Origin: Hirundichthys speculiger
Lineage: Eukaryota; Chordata; Actinopteri; Beloniformes; Exocoetidae
Length of the DNA stretch: 64,000 bases
NCBI GenBank assembly: GCA_018398805.1
Contig: JAGFBZ010000677.1
Span: forward strand, 62,001 to 126,000
Reading direction: 5' to 3'
Translations under genes and position numbers: made by a program
Part shown: piece after piece, positions 11,901 to 26,900 of the stretch
How positions within the stretch are numbered: the stretch's first letter is position 1
How the letters are laid out: every line of letters begins with the position of its first letter
The notes under the pieces: model-generated
What the model was told of the DNA's origin: nothing
What the model saw: the letters and a program-made list of their open reading frames with translations, nothing else
Databases searched by the model: none

Positions 11901-14900
11901 AATCAGGTCATTGGTGGAGCTGCTCCGGTCCTCCTTCTTGAAAAGGGGAACCACCACCCCGGTCTGCCAGTCCAGAGGTTCTGCCCCCAATGTCCATGCG
12001 ATGTTGCAGAGACGTGTCAACCAGGACAGTCCTACAACATCCAGAACCTTCAGGAACTCAGGGTGATCCTCCTCCACCCCTGGAGTCCTGCCACCATGAA
12101 GCTTCCTAACTACCTCAGTGACCTCAGCTCCAGTAGACGAGTCCACCTCTAAGTCCACAGACTCAGCATCCTCTATGGAGGACATGTTGGTGGGACTGAG
12201 AAGGTCCTCGAAGGAGTATTCCTTTCTCTACCTGAGCCGTCTGACGGATCGTCTTCAAGGAACCAATCGTAAGTCTTTTCTCCTCAGAGACCACTAAGGC
12301 TGCAGCCCGCTTGGCCCGCCGATGCCCATCTGCTGATTCCAGAGTCCCACAAGCTAACCAAACCCGGTAGGACTCCTTCTTCAGTCTGACGGCCTCTCTC
12401 ACCAGAGGTGTCCACCACCGAGTTTGAGGATTGCCGCCACGGCAGGAACCAATGACCTTACGGCCACAGCTCCGGTCAGCCGCCTCAGGGACAGAGGTCC
12501 AGAACATGTCCCAGTCAGACTCAATGTCCCCCGTCTCCCTCAGGATGTGATTGAAGCTCTGATGGAGGTGTGAGTTGAAGATCTTTCTGACAGGTACCAG
12601 ACGTTCCCAGCAAACCCTCACTACACGTTTGGGCCTACCAGGTCTGACCAGCATCCTCCCTCCATCTGATCCAACCCACCACCAGGTAGTGATCAGTTGA
12701 TGCTCAGCTCCTTTATTTACCAGAGTGTCCAAAACATACGGCCGAAGATCAGATGGTACAACTATGAAGTCGATCATTGATCTATAGCCAAGAGTGTCCT
12801 GATGCCATGTGCATTTATGGACACTCTGATGTTTGAACATGGTGTTTGTTCTGGACAAACTGTGACGAGAACAGAAGTCCAACAACAAAACACCACTCTG
12901 ATCAGAGAGGCCGTTCCTCCCAGTCACCCCCCTCCAGGTACCACTGTCGTTGCCAACGTGAGCATTGAAGTCCCCCAGCAGGATAAAGGAGTCCCCATTA
13001 GGGGGACTTTCCAGCACCCCCGCCAAGGACTCCAAGAAGGCTGGGTACTCGACCTTCAGCCCATCCCCCGACCTGCGTCTATGAGCTGCAGCCAACCGGC
13101 CAAAGTGTAATAGGTCACTGTGAGTGAGCGGAGGCGAGTGGACGTTGACATGCAGCGGCGGGCCTGTTGCCTAAAAGGCACGCACGCTCACATGCAAGTC
13201 CAATGCAAAGTTATTGGAACATAAATACCACGGGACATAAAAGCGTCCCGTGTCCCGTGCAGGTCGTACTGAACGGTACCGTATTTTACCGAGTACCGTT
13301 GCATCCTTAATACCTACTGGGGGAACACCTTTATAGGGTTGGGAATCGAGAACCGGTTCCTGTAGAGAACCGGTTCCGTGTGTTTCAATTCCATGGAATC
13401 GTTTGGCAGTTTATCCAGCGATTCTCTTGTCGATTCCAACCAGCACGAATCTCACGTAATTTACGCAAGTTACGCACAGTCAATTCCAGAAAGCACTTAC
13501 GTGATTAAGTTACGTCGGTTTAGCACGCGCATTGCAGTTGTAAACAACAATGGCGCCCACCAGGTTCAAACGCTCCAAAGTTTGGCTTCATTTCACCAAA
13601 GAAAGATGGCAACAAGGCAACTAGCAGTCATTGTAAAGTGGAGATAACAGCGTCGGGAGGGAACACGACTAACACGCAGAAACATTAGCGCACACAACAT
13701 GCGATAACGAGTGTCGTGTTTTTGACGCTTCAGACTGATGGATCTCAACCCAGCAGCAGTAGCCAAGCTAAGATCACCTCTGGTAACTCTGGTAAGTAGC
13801 TATCCCGCTGCCTATGTGCTTCTTTGTAAAACACGCTATAACATTAACGCTATGCTATTAAACGAATGCCTTCTGCATTACATTTAGAAGATGACCGTGA
13901 CGAGAGAGAGAGTCTGGCTGGTTCAGAGGCTGGAAGACATGATTATTTTTCTGTAAAATAATTGTTAATTCTTCATAGTATTTGCAGATTTGTACTATGC
14001 AATGTTCTGTTTTATTTGATAGTATTTATCTTTCTTTATTATTATTTTTGAGTGCTTAGTGAGCTCATATATCCTTTTAAAGGGGAGATTTTTTCATTTC
14101 TATTAGGAAAAATCTGTTAGTAAAATTCTTGTGTATTTGCACAGTTACATATTACAACAGTTAACACGTTATCCAGGCTTTGGGCCTCTTTTGACCTCGC
14201 TGTTGAGTTTGTAAGGTCGTGACTTCTAAGTAAAAAAAATCGATGCTAATAAAACTGTTTGTTCTCCTTTTTCCCCAAATTAGAATCGATAAGAGAATCG
14301 ATAAAGAATCGAATCGTTCAACATTATCAATAATGGAATCGGAATCGGAAAAATCGTATCAATTCCCATCCTTACGCCTTTAGCGTCTTCTGTCACGCCA
14401 ACACTTCCCCTTTAACGTACTCACGCTGTCCTCTATATAAGTGGCGTGTCGGCAGGAAATGTCACACATAAGGCGCACCGCTTTATAAGGCGCCCCGGCC
14501 GTTTTGAAGAAAGTTTAAGACTTTAAAATGCGCCTTATAGACGTGAAAATACGGCACCTGCTCAGGCTGGTCAACCGTTCATCAGTAGGACAAACAACGA
14601 TTAAGAAAAAACAAGAACATCTGTATCTGCCATCACATGAAGCGAACTATACCACGCACTTCTTCTGAGTCTGTGTACAACCTTGGTAGAAAGCCAACCA
14701 CTGCAGAGGGAGCAGTAGGAACTCTGCTGGCTTGAATCTCCCACAATGCAAAGCAGTACAGGGACACAAAAGAATATGGCAGGAAGCTCAGCTGGAATAT
14801 CAAAGCTAATTCACTGTTTTTCATTACATCACTTTAGCCGGACGTACTGTTGACAGATTACCATGGTAACCTGCCACCGACGGACAAGAGCCTCTCAGAA

Positions 14901-17900
14901 AGTAACAACAGTTTATCAGCCGTGATGCTAATGCGTGTTTTACCCAATAAAAAGTCCACGGAAGGGTACGACTCGTGTCTCAGTTGTGAAACAGAGCCTG
15001 TAAATTAGAGGACTTTATGCGAAACAACCGCTGAAAGCATGTTTTGACCAAACACCGTGGACCGCTGGAGCAAAAGCACCTTTAGACTCGTAAAAATATA
15101 TTATGTTAAGAGAGGTCGAGCTCTTTCTGAACACGAAGCACTTCTGGTTTTCGCACCGGCGCGTTTCAGAGGTTCAGACGTCAGCCGTTCGCCCATAACT
15201 TCTGGAAACGCATCGCTCGAGTCCCGTCGAACAACACCGCAACGCGAGGTCAACAGAAAACTCGAACGCGATGAAGCGTTTAAGTATTCAGGAAGGCCAG
15301 TTTGCCGGGAGGCTGATGAATGGCGCGAGTCAAGGGAGAAGTTCAGCGCTCTGCTTTTAATTCAAAGAGAAAACAAAAATCAGGTCCTTTCATTTAGCCG
15401 CAGCGTACAAAAGACTACCGGTAAAAACCCACACATTCAAGGCTCGGCAATGACCTGCAGTCCTCACATCTGCTCTTTCAGACTTACATTTACATCGTAA
15501 TTACTTTCCAGTTTAAGTGAGAAAAGAAAAACAGTTCCAAGAAAATGTTTGAGAAAAGCCGAGTCGGATACGTGATTTTGATTTCACAAATGAGAGTTTA
15601 TATAATACTGGTTCATCACATCAGCCCGACAGGTTAGAACTAAAGACGCGGCTGGTTTGAGGTGTTGATGACGTTCACATCTGGAATTTAACATGTATGT
15701 GTTATTTATCCACATGACAAAACCTTATTGGCCAAGTTCTGATTGATTTAAAGCAACTTAATGGTTAACAAAATCCAAAAGCAGCAGACAGGAAGGAAGA
15801 AGAAGAAAGATCTGTTAGAAAACAGACTGAAAGATGATTTTTGCCAGGCATATATATAAAAAAAAAAAAACACAAAACACCGTTAAAAACTGGGAGGGAT
15901 GAATGGAGGAATGAGCGAATGGTGGACTTTTACAGATGTTGAAAGAAAATGTTGAAATCTGCACATTTACAGAAACCAAAGAAAAAGCAAATCATCTGTC
16001 ACACAGAAAAACAAATCATTTCCATAAAGGAGACAGTAAATGAAATAAATACAGGAAACGACTGAAGTGGTATCAATTTACACTTTCAGACAAATCATCA
16101 TTATGATTTCATGGCCAAAATGGCCTCATTAATGCTGAAATACACATAGATGCTTTTGAAAAGTCACCTTTTACATCTTAATGAATCCATAAAAGAAACC
16201 TGAGACGTCAGAAATATCAAAAATGTTTATGTTGAGAGGGCAGCTGAACAGCGGCGGTCACAGTCAAACGCCACAAAAGGAGGAAAACGTTAATTAAAAC
16301 TCGTCTCTGATTCATTTCATTTCAACATTCACACGTTCCACCGACGTTCCACCGACGTTCCACCGACGTTCCACGAGACGAGGAGGAGACGCCGCAGTCG
16401 TGAAGCAGGAAAAACAGGGAGGAATGTCACATCACTGGCACATAGGGGTGCACGATAACTATCGGGCCGATAACAGGAAATTATGACGTCATCCCGATAA
16501 GTCCAATATCACGACGAATAGCCCCGATAACATATATATTTTTGTCAACACGGCAGTGTCTCGCTCCCTCTGAGCCTTGAATAACCAGCAGTGAATATTA
16601 TGTTCAAGTGACGTCGGCATAATCAGAAAAATGATTTCTCAATCAGGAAAATCAAGAATACCCCCTCATGCCAGAAAACAACTCGTGAAGTCGGTCATAA
16701 TTTCTGTAGTTGCTGACTTTAATTGATATTTGCAGTATTTTCCCACATGTTACACATAAAAAAGAAAAATAGAAAAGCAAACAAGGAACGTCGGAATTTA
16801 CGTTACACTTTGAATGCAGCATGCATTGTACTGATCACAACAAAGATGGCGGCGATTGCATGGAGCTTCGTTAAAGTTTCAGAAGAAGATAGTTTGGTGG
16901 TTATTTGTGACGAATCCTCCGAGTGAATTCTACGAGGAGGGAAGCACAAGCTTTAATACGTAAAACCTGATCAGCCACCTACAACATAACAATCACTTCC
17001 ATGGAGGTTTGAAATCACGCTAACGCGAGCTAATGCTAATGTGCGCAAGCCAGCAGCAGTCTCTCCTCTCCCTCATCTCTCTCATCTAAAGCTTCCATGA
17101 CATTAAAAAAAACAAAAAAAAACTACTGAACCTCATTTACTTTAATTAAAGGTATTAATTTAAATGGAACCACAAGCCAAAATCCTTTAAATGTTCATCT
17201 TTTTCAGTTAGTAATTCTGATGCATGTATTTCCATCAGTTCAAGGAGCCTTTATTTTTATATCAGTCAGTAATGAACCTTATTTAAGTTGATGTAAGATA
17301 TAAAATAGGTTTGTTTGATTGCTTTATGAAAATGTTTGAGAGGCTTGCCAATAGTTTTTCATTGTAAAAAATAAATATCTGTTCATTTAAAGAGTCAAAA
17401 CTATTTTTGATTTTGTTCATAGTATTGATGTAATGATCTTAGGTATATATGTGTGTTATCGGTATCAGCCTTTAGGAGCTGAAAGTTATCGGTATCAGTT
17501 TAAAAAAACTGTTATCGTGCATCCCTACTGGCACATAAACCGGACCGGCTCTGAAGGTGAGACAAAGGCTGGAAACCTCTGCGCCGGCGCCGGACCGCCC
17601 TGAGACTCCATCCGCCGAGAAGATTTCAGTCATTCCAGAAGACCCAGGAGAGCGCAGGGAGACAGCAGGACTCCACGCAGATGAAGACGCCACTGAGGAA
17701 GTAGGTTTACTAATCTACCAAATCAACATGTGTTTCCACTTTTCAAAGATGCACCTTCAGTTCGGTCTAAATTCGGGCTGACCGGCGTCCACGTCAGGTT
17801 TTCCTCATCTCTCTGACGGTATTTTATGTCAATGAGCTGCGGAGAAAAGAAACGCTCAGGGAAGCTGAAATAACCGCGCAGCATCCTCTGACTGATTCCT

Positions 17901-20900
17901 CTCCCGTCCTTCGCTCGGAGGAACCAGATGACTTTCCACGGAGCGGCTAATCAGCTGCCTGTGGATTGCCTCGCGAGCTTCGTTAACAGTTATAAGGGAA
18001 AAAAAAAGCTGAGAACAAAGATGGTTCTTAATTGAGACGATTAGAGGACATGAGTAAAAACAGATGGAAGGGAGATGGGGGGGCGGGGGTCCTCGTTAGT
18101 CCTGTCAGAAACAATATCAGCGTGATGAGTTGGGGGCTGGGTGTCTGCTGGTGAACACATAATTGAAACATCTGACGAATATTCTTGGTTCTGAGGGGAA
18201 AAAAAAGAAAGACTCCAGTGAAAACTTCAACCAGAACGATGCAACTGTTTTTTTTTTTTTTTTAAACGCTGACACAAATTCCTACGTTTAATATCTAATC
18301 CAGACATTCCCAAACTTCAGAATACCAAGGCCCAATCTGAAATGGGAAAAATCTCCACGGCCCAATGAAACCTTTAATCTCAACATACAGAACTATGAGC
18401 TATTTTCTGATTTTTAAAATCATGTCATGAACATTCTACAACATATTATAAAAAGATCAAAAATTTTAATCTGATTAATTTATCCTGTCTGCAGAGCACT
18501 TGTTTAACATTTTATTGTAATTTGTAGAAGCAACTTGAAGGAGCTAAGGCTAATACTTCAAGCTACTGAGATGTTTGACCAAGAGTAACCTGGTCGACGC
18601 GCTTCGCTAACTCACATTTCGTAAACGTTACTGTTGCGAGTTGATCTAAAAAGGACCGGAACGATGTTCTTCTGATGTAGTTAAAATATAGTTTATTCCA
18701 TTAACTGATTCAAAAACCATAACACTGGCAGTTAGCGCCACAGCGGTCAAACACCTAACCAATGACAGGCAGCTACCTTTATACCTGACCCTGAGGTAAC
18801 AACACAGGGACACCCACAGACACACAGAGGGAACGACAATTCAGAACAACATTTTTGGCTCCTTTACAACTGTTTCTTTATTTGCACATTTATACTTATT
18901 TAAGGTTCAGATAATATCGTAAACCGTGATAACCGCGATAATATCGTAAACCACGATAATTTGTTCACTATAATCGAGATGTCAAATTTTCCATATCGTT
19001 ACATCCCTAGCGTGCCCATGTGCCCCCCCCTCCCCACCAGCACGCTTCCTGCAGCCGTACACAAATAAACAGGCGAGTGGATGTGAGCACAAGAAGAAGA
19101 AGAAGAACCTCTTCAGGTCCGTCGATGGAGACCAACTGTGCGTCTAAAGAGCTGTTGTGAGTGAATCTGACTGACGTGCTGAGAGGAACATCAACGCGCT
19201 GAAAACACTCCTCCAGGAGGCCGGCGCACTCGCTTCCTTTGTTGCACGGAGAGCCGACGCTAGCGTGGGCGTGGGATAGATGCTGCTAGCCCCGCCGTCA
19301 CCTCCTCGTCCGTGCATGACCGGGCGCTTCTGAGCTCCATTAGACTGATTCTGCTCAGCCCTCCCTTCCCTTTAAACACACACACATGCCCGAAGCCCAC
19401 TCTGAACCCTCAGAGGAGCCGGTGGGAGGCAGAAATCCATGGCTCGCCTCCGTGCCGCTAATGTGCACAGAGTTTCCAACCATCATGTCTGAGCCGCTGC
19501 ATTCGCTCTGAACGGCGGGCTGAGGCGTGTTTGACAATTTGCCGCTAAAATATTCCCATAAATGTGTATCTCACAGGTGAAGGGGGTGGGGACGGAGGGA
19601 TGGTTAGACGGATGGATGGGATGAAGGTGTGGAAGGGTTTTTGTGACTCCAGCAGAGCGAGTCGGCGTTTCCTGTGTGATAAACAGGTTAGCAGAAGCTG
19701 CTACTCCGGAAAAGCAGACAAACAAGCTGCTGCAGTGAAATCAAACACTCAGAAACAACGAGATGAGATGGACTTTTCAGTTAGGGTAGTTTGGTTTTCC
19801 TCCATTCTGTCTAAATGAAATAAAGGCACCAAATACCATTATCAAAGAATCTGAAAGTACAGTTTCTATTAGGGATGCACGATAACTGTTTTTTAAAACC
19901 GATACCAATAACTTTCAGCTCCTAAAGGCCGATACCGATAACACTCACATATACCTAAGATCATTACATCAATACTATGAACAAAACCAAAAATAGTTTG
20001 GACTCGTTAAATAAACAGATATTTATTTTTTCCAATGAAAAACTATTGTCAAGCCTCTCAAACATTTTCGTAAAGCTATCAAACAAACCTATTTTTATTA
20101 TTAGCTTTTATTTTACCAGGTTAGTCCCATTGAGATCAAAGATCTCTTTTCCAAGGGAGACCTGGCCAAGAGGGCAGCAGCATAGTTACATTAAAACAAA
20201 CAACACATAAAATCTACAACATTAAAACTTGCTCACATAAAACATGTGCACACAGATAAGGTAGACTGCAATGATCTCAGAGCTTTAAAGTCATTCAATG
20301 TAACAAGGGCTTTAAGTTGAAGTTCAGATTGTATGTTATTCCAAGCAGTAGGTGCTGAAAACCTAAATGATTTCTTGCCCAGTTTGGTTCGTACTATGCA
20401 TCAAAATTACAAACTGAAAAAGATTTACATTTACATTTAGAGGATTTTGGCTTGTGGTTCCATTTAAATTAATACCTATAATTAAAGTAAATGAGGTTCA
20501 GTAGTTTTTTTGTTTTTTAATCTCATGGAAGCTTTAGATGAGAGAGATGAGGGAGAGGGGAGACTGCTGCTGGTTTGCACATGTTAGCATTAGCTCATGT
20601 TAGCGTGATTTCAAAACTCCATGTTAGCGATTGTTATGTTGTAGGTGGCTGATCAGGTTTTACGTATTAAAGCTTGTGCTTCCCTCCTCGTAGAATTCAC
20701 TCGGAGGATTCGTCACAAATAACCACCAAACTATCTTCTTCTGAAACTTTAACGAAGTTCCACAGCGCCACGTTTGTTGTGATCAGTACGCTGTGCTGCA
20801 GGCTGCATTCAAGGTGTAATGTAAATTCCTCCGTTGCCTCGTTTGATAGTCGTTGTTTCAGCCTTTTCTATTTTTTTCTTTTTTATGTGTAACATGTGGG

Positions 20901-23900
20901 GAAATACTGCGAACATCAATTCAAGTCAGCAACTACTAAAATTATAACCGACGTTACTTGAACATAACATTCACTGCCGGTCATTTAAGGCTCAGAGGGA
21001 GCGAGGCACTGCTGTGTTGACAGAAATATAAATGTTATCGGGGCTATTCGTCGTGATATCGGACTTATTGGGATGACGTCATAATTTCCTGTTATCGGCC
21101 CAATAGTTATTGTGCACCACTAGTTCTCTATTCTAGATATCTTCTCGAGGAACCAGTCAGTCCACCGCTCCTGTTCAGCAGACGTCAGCACGTCCAGGAG
21201 AATAAATGCCTTTTAAAGATAAAAGATGGAGGGAACTCACGTTGAACACTTTCTCGATGTAGAGCTCGTCGTTGATCAGATCGCGGAGGATGTCCTGGTT
21301 CTGCCGAACGAAAGGTGATGTAGGTGTCCGCCAGGTCCATCCCTGGTTTCTGCAGGACAGAGGACAACGACAGGGCGTGAAGACCGCCGCTGCTGCAGGT
21401 GCAAGAAACTCAACATCAACAGCGACGACTCAACAGCCTGAGAAAAGGCTGAAGAGGCCGACGTCTGCACACACGAGCAGTGAAGCTCAGCAAAAATACT
21501 AGAAAGCTCTGCAGCGTTCATCATGGCGGGATGGAAGACACTCCCATTAATAACGTAAAATAAGAAAACATGCACCGTCCCCACATCCAGACAATCACAA
21601 GCCTGTCCGAGCCACTGAAACGTATAAACTGATGGTTCATTTTCATGTTTTTATTCATCATCTGTCAGTGATGCAGAAAGAAGTCTGGTAATATAGTTTT
21701 GAAACAGTTCACAGTTAAATTACTGCTTTAAAAAGCTGCATTTTTATTTAAATCTATCAAGTGGTTGTTCCTGTTGCAAGCTCGTTTTAGACTTTTTCCT
21801 GCAGCGTCCCACAGCTGAGCTCCTTTCAAAGACTGCAAACACCTGGAAACATCCTGGAAGGTGACCAGCTATCTGTCAGACATGTGAGGGCAAATTTAAT
21901 CTATTCTATAGTTTAATTTAATGACCAACGTTGATGCTTGTTCGGTTGCCGTCTTTGGACCAGAGCGCTTCAGAAGTAGACTAGTCATGAAGTAGCTCTG
22001 GACTTTTGAAGCAGGATTTGCTCTTTAAATGACGTATAAAACAAGTTTCTAGAACTGCGTAACGTAGCAGAAATGAGGAGTGATACTTGAGGACTGGACC
22101 ACTGCAGGTCCTTACTAACCAGGATGTCCTAAAACTGCTCAGCCCTGCCTCCAGATGGTCCAAACTGCTGCAGCTCTGATGAGGATGATTCTGACCATCC
22201 TGTTGAACCCAGGATGAAATTTAAAATCATCCTTCTAGCCCTAACCCTTCAGGATCAGCAGCTGGATGGAAGTGAAGACTCTGCAGTCTGTTGATTTTAT
22301 GAATCAGCGCTACAGGAACGTTGAACCTGGACTTTACTGGATTGAGCTGAACTGAATGTAACTGTAGTGAACTGTCTTTGATTGAACTATAACAGAACTC
22401 GTCTTCTGCCTTGAGGTGAACTTTCACCGTACAGACATTAGTAAACCAGTTCAGATCGCTGAACATTTCTGGGGTTTAAATGTTTTAAAGTCACTTTGAG
22501 GTCAATTTCAAAGAACATCAAGAAGCCTCTTGGTGACCCAGACCTGGACCTCCCGTCTTTCTTATGGGTTCCTATTTTGGGCATTATTTTTTTTTCCATC
22601 TACACTGGGACACAAAAATTTGAATGGTCTGCATTCTTTATCTGGAAGTGCCATCATCACCATCACCATCATCACCATCGTCATCACCATCAACATCATC
22701 GTCATCATCACCATCATCACCATCATCGTCATCACCATCATCACCATCACCATCATCAACATCATCATCACCACCACCATCATCAACATCACCATCACCA
22801 TCATCAACATCACCATCACCATCATCACCATCATCACTACCATCATCTTCACCACCACCATCATCACCATCACCATCATCGTCATCACCATCACCATCAT
22901 CACCATCATCGTCATCATCACCATCATCACCATCATCACTACCATCATCTTCACCACCACCATCATCACCATCACCATCATCGTCATCACCATCATCACC
23001 ATCATCGTCATCACCATCATCGTCATCACCATCATCGTCATCACCATCACCATCATCACCATCATCACCATCATCGTCATCATCACCATCATCACCACCA
23101 TCACCATCACCATCATCACCACCATCACCATCATCGTCATCACCATCATCATCATCATCACCATCACCATCACCATCATCACCATCATCACCATCATCAT
23201 CACCATCATCATCATCACCATCATCGTCATCACCATCATCGTCATCACCATCATCGTCATCATCACCATCATCGCCACCATCACCATCATCGTCATCACC
23301 ATCATCACCATCATCACCATCATCGTCATCACCATCATCGTCATCACCATCATCGTCATCATCGTCATCATCACCATCATCGCCACCATCACCATCATCG
23401 TCATCATCATCAGTGTCGTTAACGGCAGTTTACGTGAGTTTGTTACGTTTTAGAAGCGAAGCTGGAGATGGATATTTGGAGGATGACTCAGTGCTGAGAG
23501 AAGCTTGGAGCCTCTTTGTCTTTGAACTAATTGTCTTATTTCCCAAGAGTCTCCTTCACATTCAGGGTCACGATGTGACTAAACGAGACCAGACAGACAC
23601 TGCACCGAGATCACTGAGATCACTCAGCTCTCATCCACTCGTTTGAGGCTGCGACTCTCAACAGATGAAAATGGAGATATTCAAAAATACCTCTAAACAT
23701 TAAACTGAATAATGACTGTACAATCCCCCACAAAAATCTCAGACGGTCCGCATGTCTAACACAGTCACCAAGGAGACCAGCTGCCGGGGGGGATGGTGGT
23801 ACCATCCTGTCAGACGTGGGATCGAAGATGCTCAACGAAGAAGCATGCTCCAACTTTTTCTGATTTGGGATTGTACAGTCAAGACGTATAATCAGTTAAC

Positions 23901-26900
23901 AACTGAACTGATAGAAGAAATATCTCCCTACCTTGGATCACTTCAGGCTAATTTGATTTTTTTTCTTTCTTTTTTTTCTCCATCCAGTTGGTGAAGCCTC
24001 CTCCTTCCATGATGAATGAACGTGTTTTAGCGTGTACAGAAAACGCAGAACACACGGTCGGTCGGAGAAACCGGCACAGAACACAACGGTTTTACGACAG
24101 GTGACAGGAGGAAGGAAGGAAGGAAGGAAGGAAACTAAGAAATGGAGAACAGAAGAAACTCTGAGCGGTGCCAGAAGGTCTCTGCATGTTCAGGATCTTC
24201 TGTCCTGAAAAGCTCCACAGCATCACTGTTCTTCATTTATTTCATTTAGAGAGAGAAAGACGCATCATCTTATGAAAAACGCTAAAATCTGGTCTCAATT
24301 TCAAGAATCTATTTACACGTATGTAAAACAAAACTCAGAGACTTGATTGAGCTGCTGTCACCTCAACCAAAGCTGAAGGATGAAGATGATGATGATGATG
24401 ATGATGATGACGACGACGATGATGATGATGATGATAAAGATGATGATGATGATGACGCTGATGATGATGAAGACGATTAAGATGATGATGACAATGATGA
24501 TGAAGACGATAATGATGATGATGACAATGAAGACGATGAAGATGATGATGACGATGATGATGAAGACGATGAAGACGATGATGATGATGATGATGATGAT
24601 GATGAAGATGATGATGACAATGATGATGATAAAAACAAAGATGGTGATGATGATGAAGACAGGCCAAGCAAGGGTTCGCTCATATTTATTCCAGATGTAA
24701 CGTTTTCCTTCATTAGACGAACAAATTTGGTCAATTTTGGACGTGATAAATAATGTTAATAATCCTAGGAAGCATTTAGAAAATTACCATCATCAAGTAA
24801 ATATTGTTTAGTTTCAGTGTGTCTGTCAGGAAGATCAATTAATTAATTAATTAATTCTTCAGAGTCTGAGAAGGATTTGATGGAAACGTTTCGTCCCCTT
24901 AAAAACACACTTGAAGCAAATAAACTGCAGAAAAACCAGCGACTGGAGAAACTAAACGGCTGAACTCCCCTGAGGAGCTGTCTGACCTTCAGAGAGGAAT
25001 CTGTGGTTATGACGCGTGCACACCTGAGTGTCAGCAGCCACACCTGCGACGTTCACCAGACATCAGCGAGACGTTCAGGGTCTAAAACTGGTCTAACAAA
25101 CCAGCCCAGTGATGAGGAAGTGGGACTGATGTGGTTTCTGGATCAGCTGTGGTCCACACATGATCAAAGGTTTTCCTTTTTACTGGGTTTATATTGGAAT
25201 ATTTTTATTTTTTCTTTGTTTTTTTGTGTCTGGCACTTAAATGTGCTTCTCTAATAAAGACTGCTCGGCTGACTGACTAAACTGTTTGATTTGCGGCAGC
25301 GGTAAACCTCTGCGCCCCAGACAGGCAGCATATGTTCAGCCCTACCTGCTCCCCTGAGGGACCCTGCGTGGCGGGAGCGCCGAGCAGAGCTGATGGAGCT
25401 GTTACTCTAACTGGTATCAACCGCCAGAGGAACAGGAGCTCGTTCGTTCATCCTCCCCGCCGTCGGGGGAGATCACGACTGTAATTGCCTTGACATCCTT
25501 CACACCCGTTTTCTCCGAGCTGAGCCCCGAGGGATCCGCTGTCCTGATCCGGCACGGCGGAGGGAAACGGAATATCGAGGAACCCTTTGGCCTCGCACGC
25601 GGCCGGCGGTTGGGCCGGAGACCGAGTCCACCGCCGCTGAGTCGACCTCGTGGGGGTGCGGCGGCCCCCCCATGTTGGTTGTGCACTACAACACAGAACG
25701 GACGGATGGACGAGTGTAAAGATACACCTGCAAACTCTCACTGCCTTGTTGCTAGAGGCGGGCGGATCAATCCAAATATCGATACCAAAGCCTGGATATT
25801 GATATTGAGTTATACTCGTGTAAAAATATCGATACTCTTTTGATGTTGCATCATCACGTGGCTCAGTGGCGTCGGCCAAACAAGCATGCAAGTAGACTCA
25901 ATCTGGCCCCTCCCCCCAGGCCCGCCCACTTAGAAAAGACAATTAGTGCATTTACATGGGAAGTTTAATTCCTCTTTAATTCAGAATTAAAATTAAATCC
26001 TATTTAAAATGATTAAAAATTACCATGTAAACACCTAATTCCGAATGAAAATGTCCATTCCGAATTAAACTTAATTCCGAAGTTTATTCTGATTTTAAAT
26101 CCGAATAGAATAATTCCGCGGTCATGTATACACTCATTCCGCTTTAAATTAATTCCCGTCTTTCTGCGCATGCTCGTTCTCTTGCCCGTCTGTTGCGATG
26201 ACGCTTATATTCCGCGCTGGGCTTGTTTTTGAAACAAAGTTTCAAGATGGCAGCACGCAGTAAACGGTGTTCAAGAGCAGAGACGATTTATTAAATAAAT
26301 AGCTTGGAGGAACTGGAAATAATTAAAAGAACAGATGGCAGGAAATATAATAATCGTGAGCTTTTCAAAGTTGTAGCGGCCAGGTTAAATGAAGGAGGTT
26401 TAACAAATCTAAAAAGGATGCTAATAATGTAGTCCTCCATGTTGTTGCTAATCAAGTAAGTTTGTTTTCTTCCGGTAGACGTACGTAAAGACGTCCGCCC
26501 CCCCCTATCCAATCAGAACCCTTCCCAACCCCCAGACCTTAAGCGGAATTGGATAAAGCCGAACAAACGTGTTTTTTTTCATGTAACCCTCAATTCCGAA
26601 TTACTATTTCCATGTAAACTCGAAGGAAAATAGTTTAATTCTGAATTATTTAATTCGGAATTAATTAATTCCGAATTAAAAAACATCATGTAACTGTGGC
26701 CATTATGAACAGAACAATTCAACTCTAAGGAATATTTTACACAAAAATGTTAAATGTGATGATAAAGTATTTTGCTGTCACCTATAAAGTTTGTCGAAAT
26801 TCTATCCTGAGTTTTAACAAAATAACCCAAAGACAAAAATCACAAAAAAACCAAAAGGTCAGCAGTTTCATGATAGATTAAGCTTAATATGAAAAAGTAT

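Noticed and set aside
15057..15500. 147-codon plus-strand frame
   Set aside because: No domain, no splice or promoter context, and no similarity recognised. Chance frame in intron.
22496..23646. Four long frames rich in His, Ser/Pro, Ile/Thr or Met
   Set aside because: Artefacts of the catcac triplet array.
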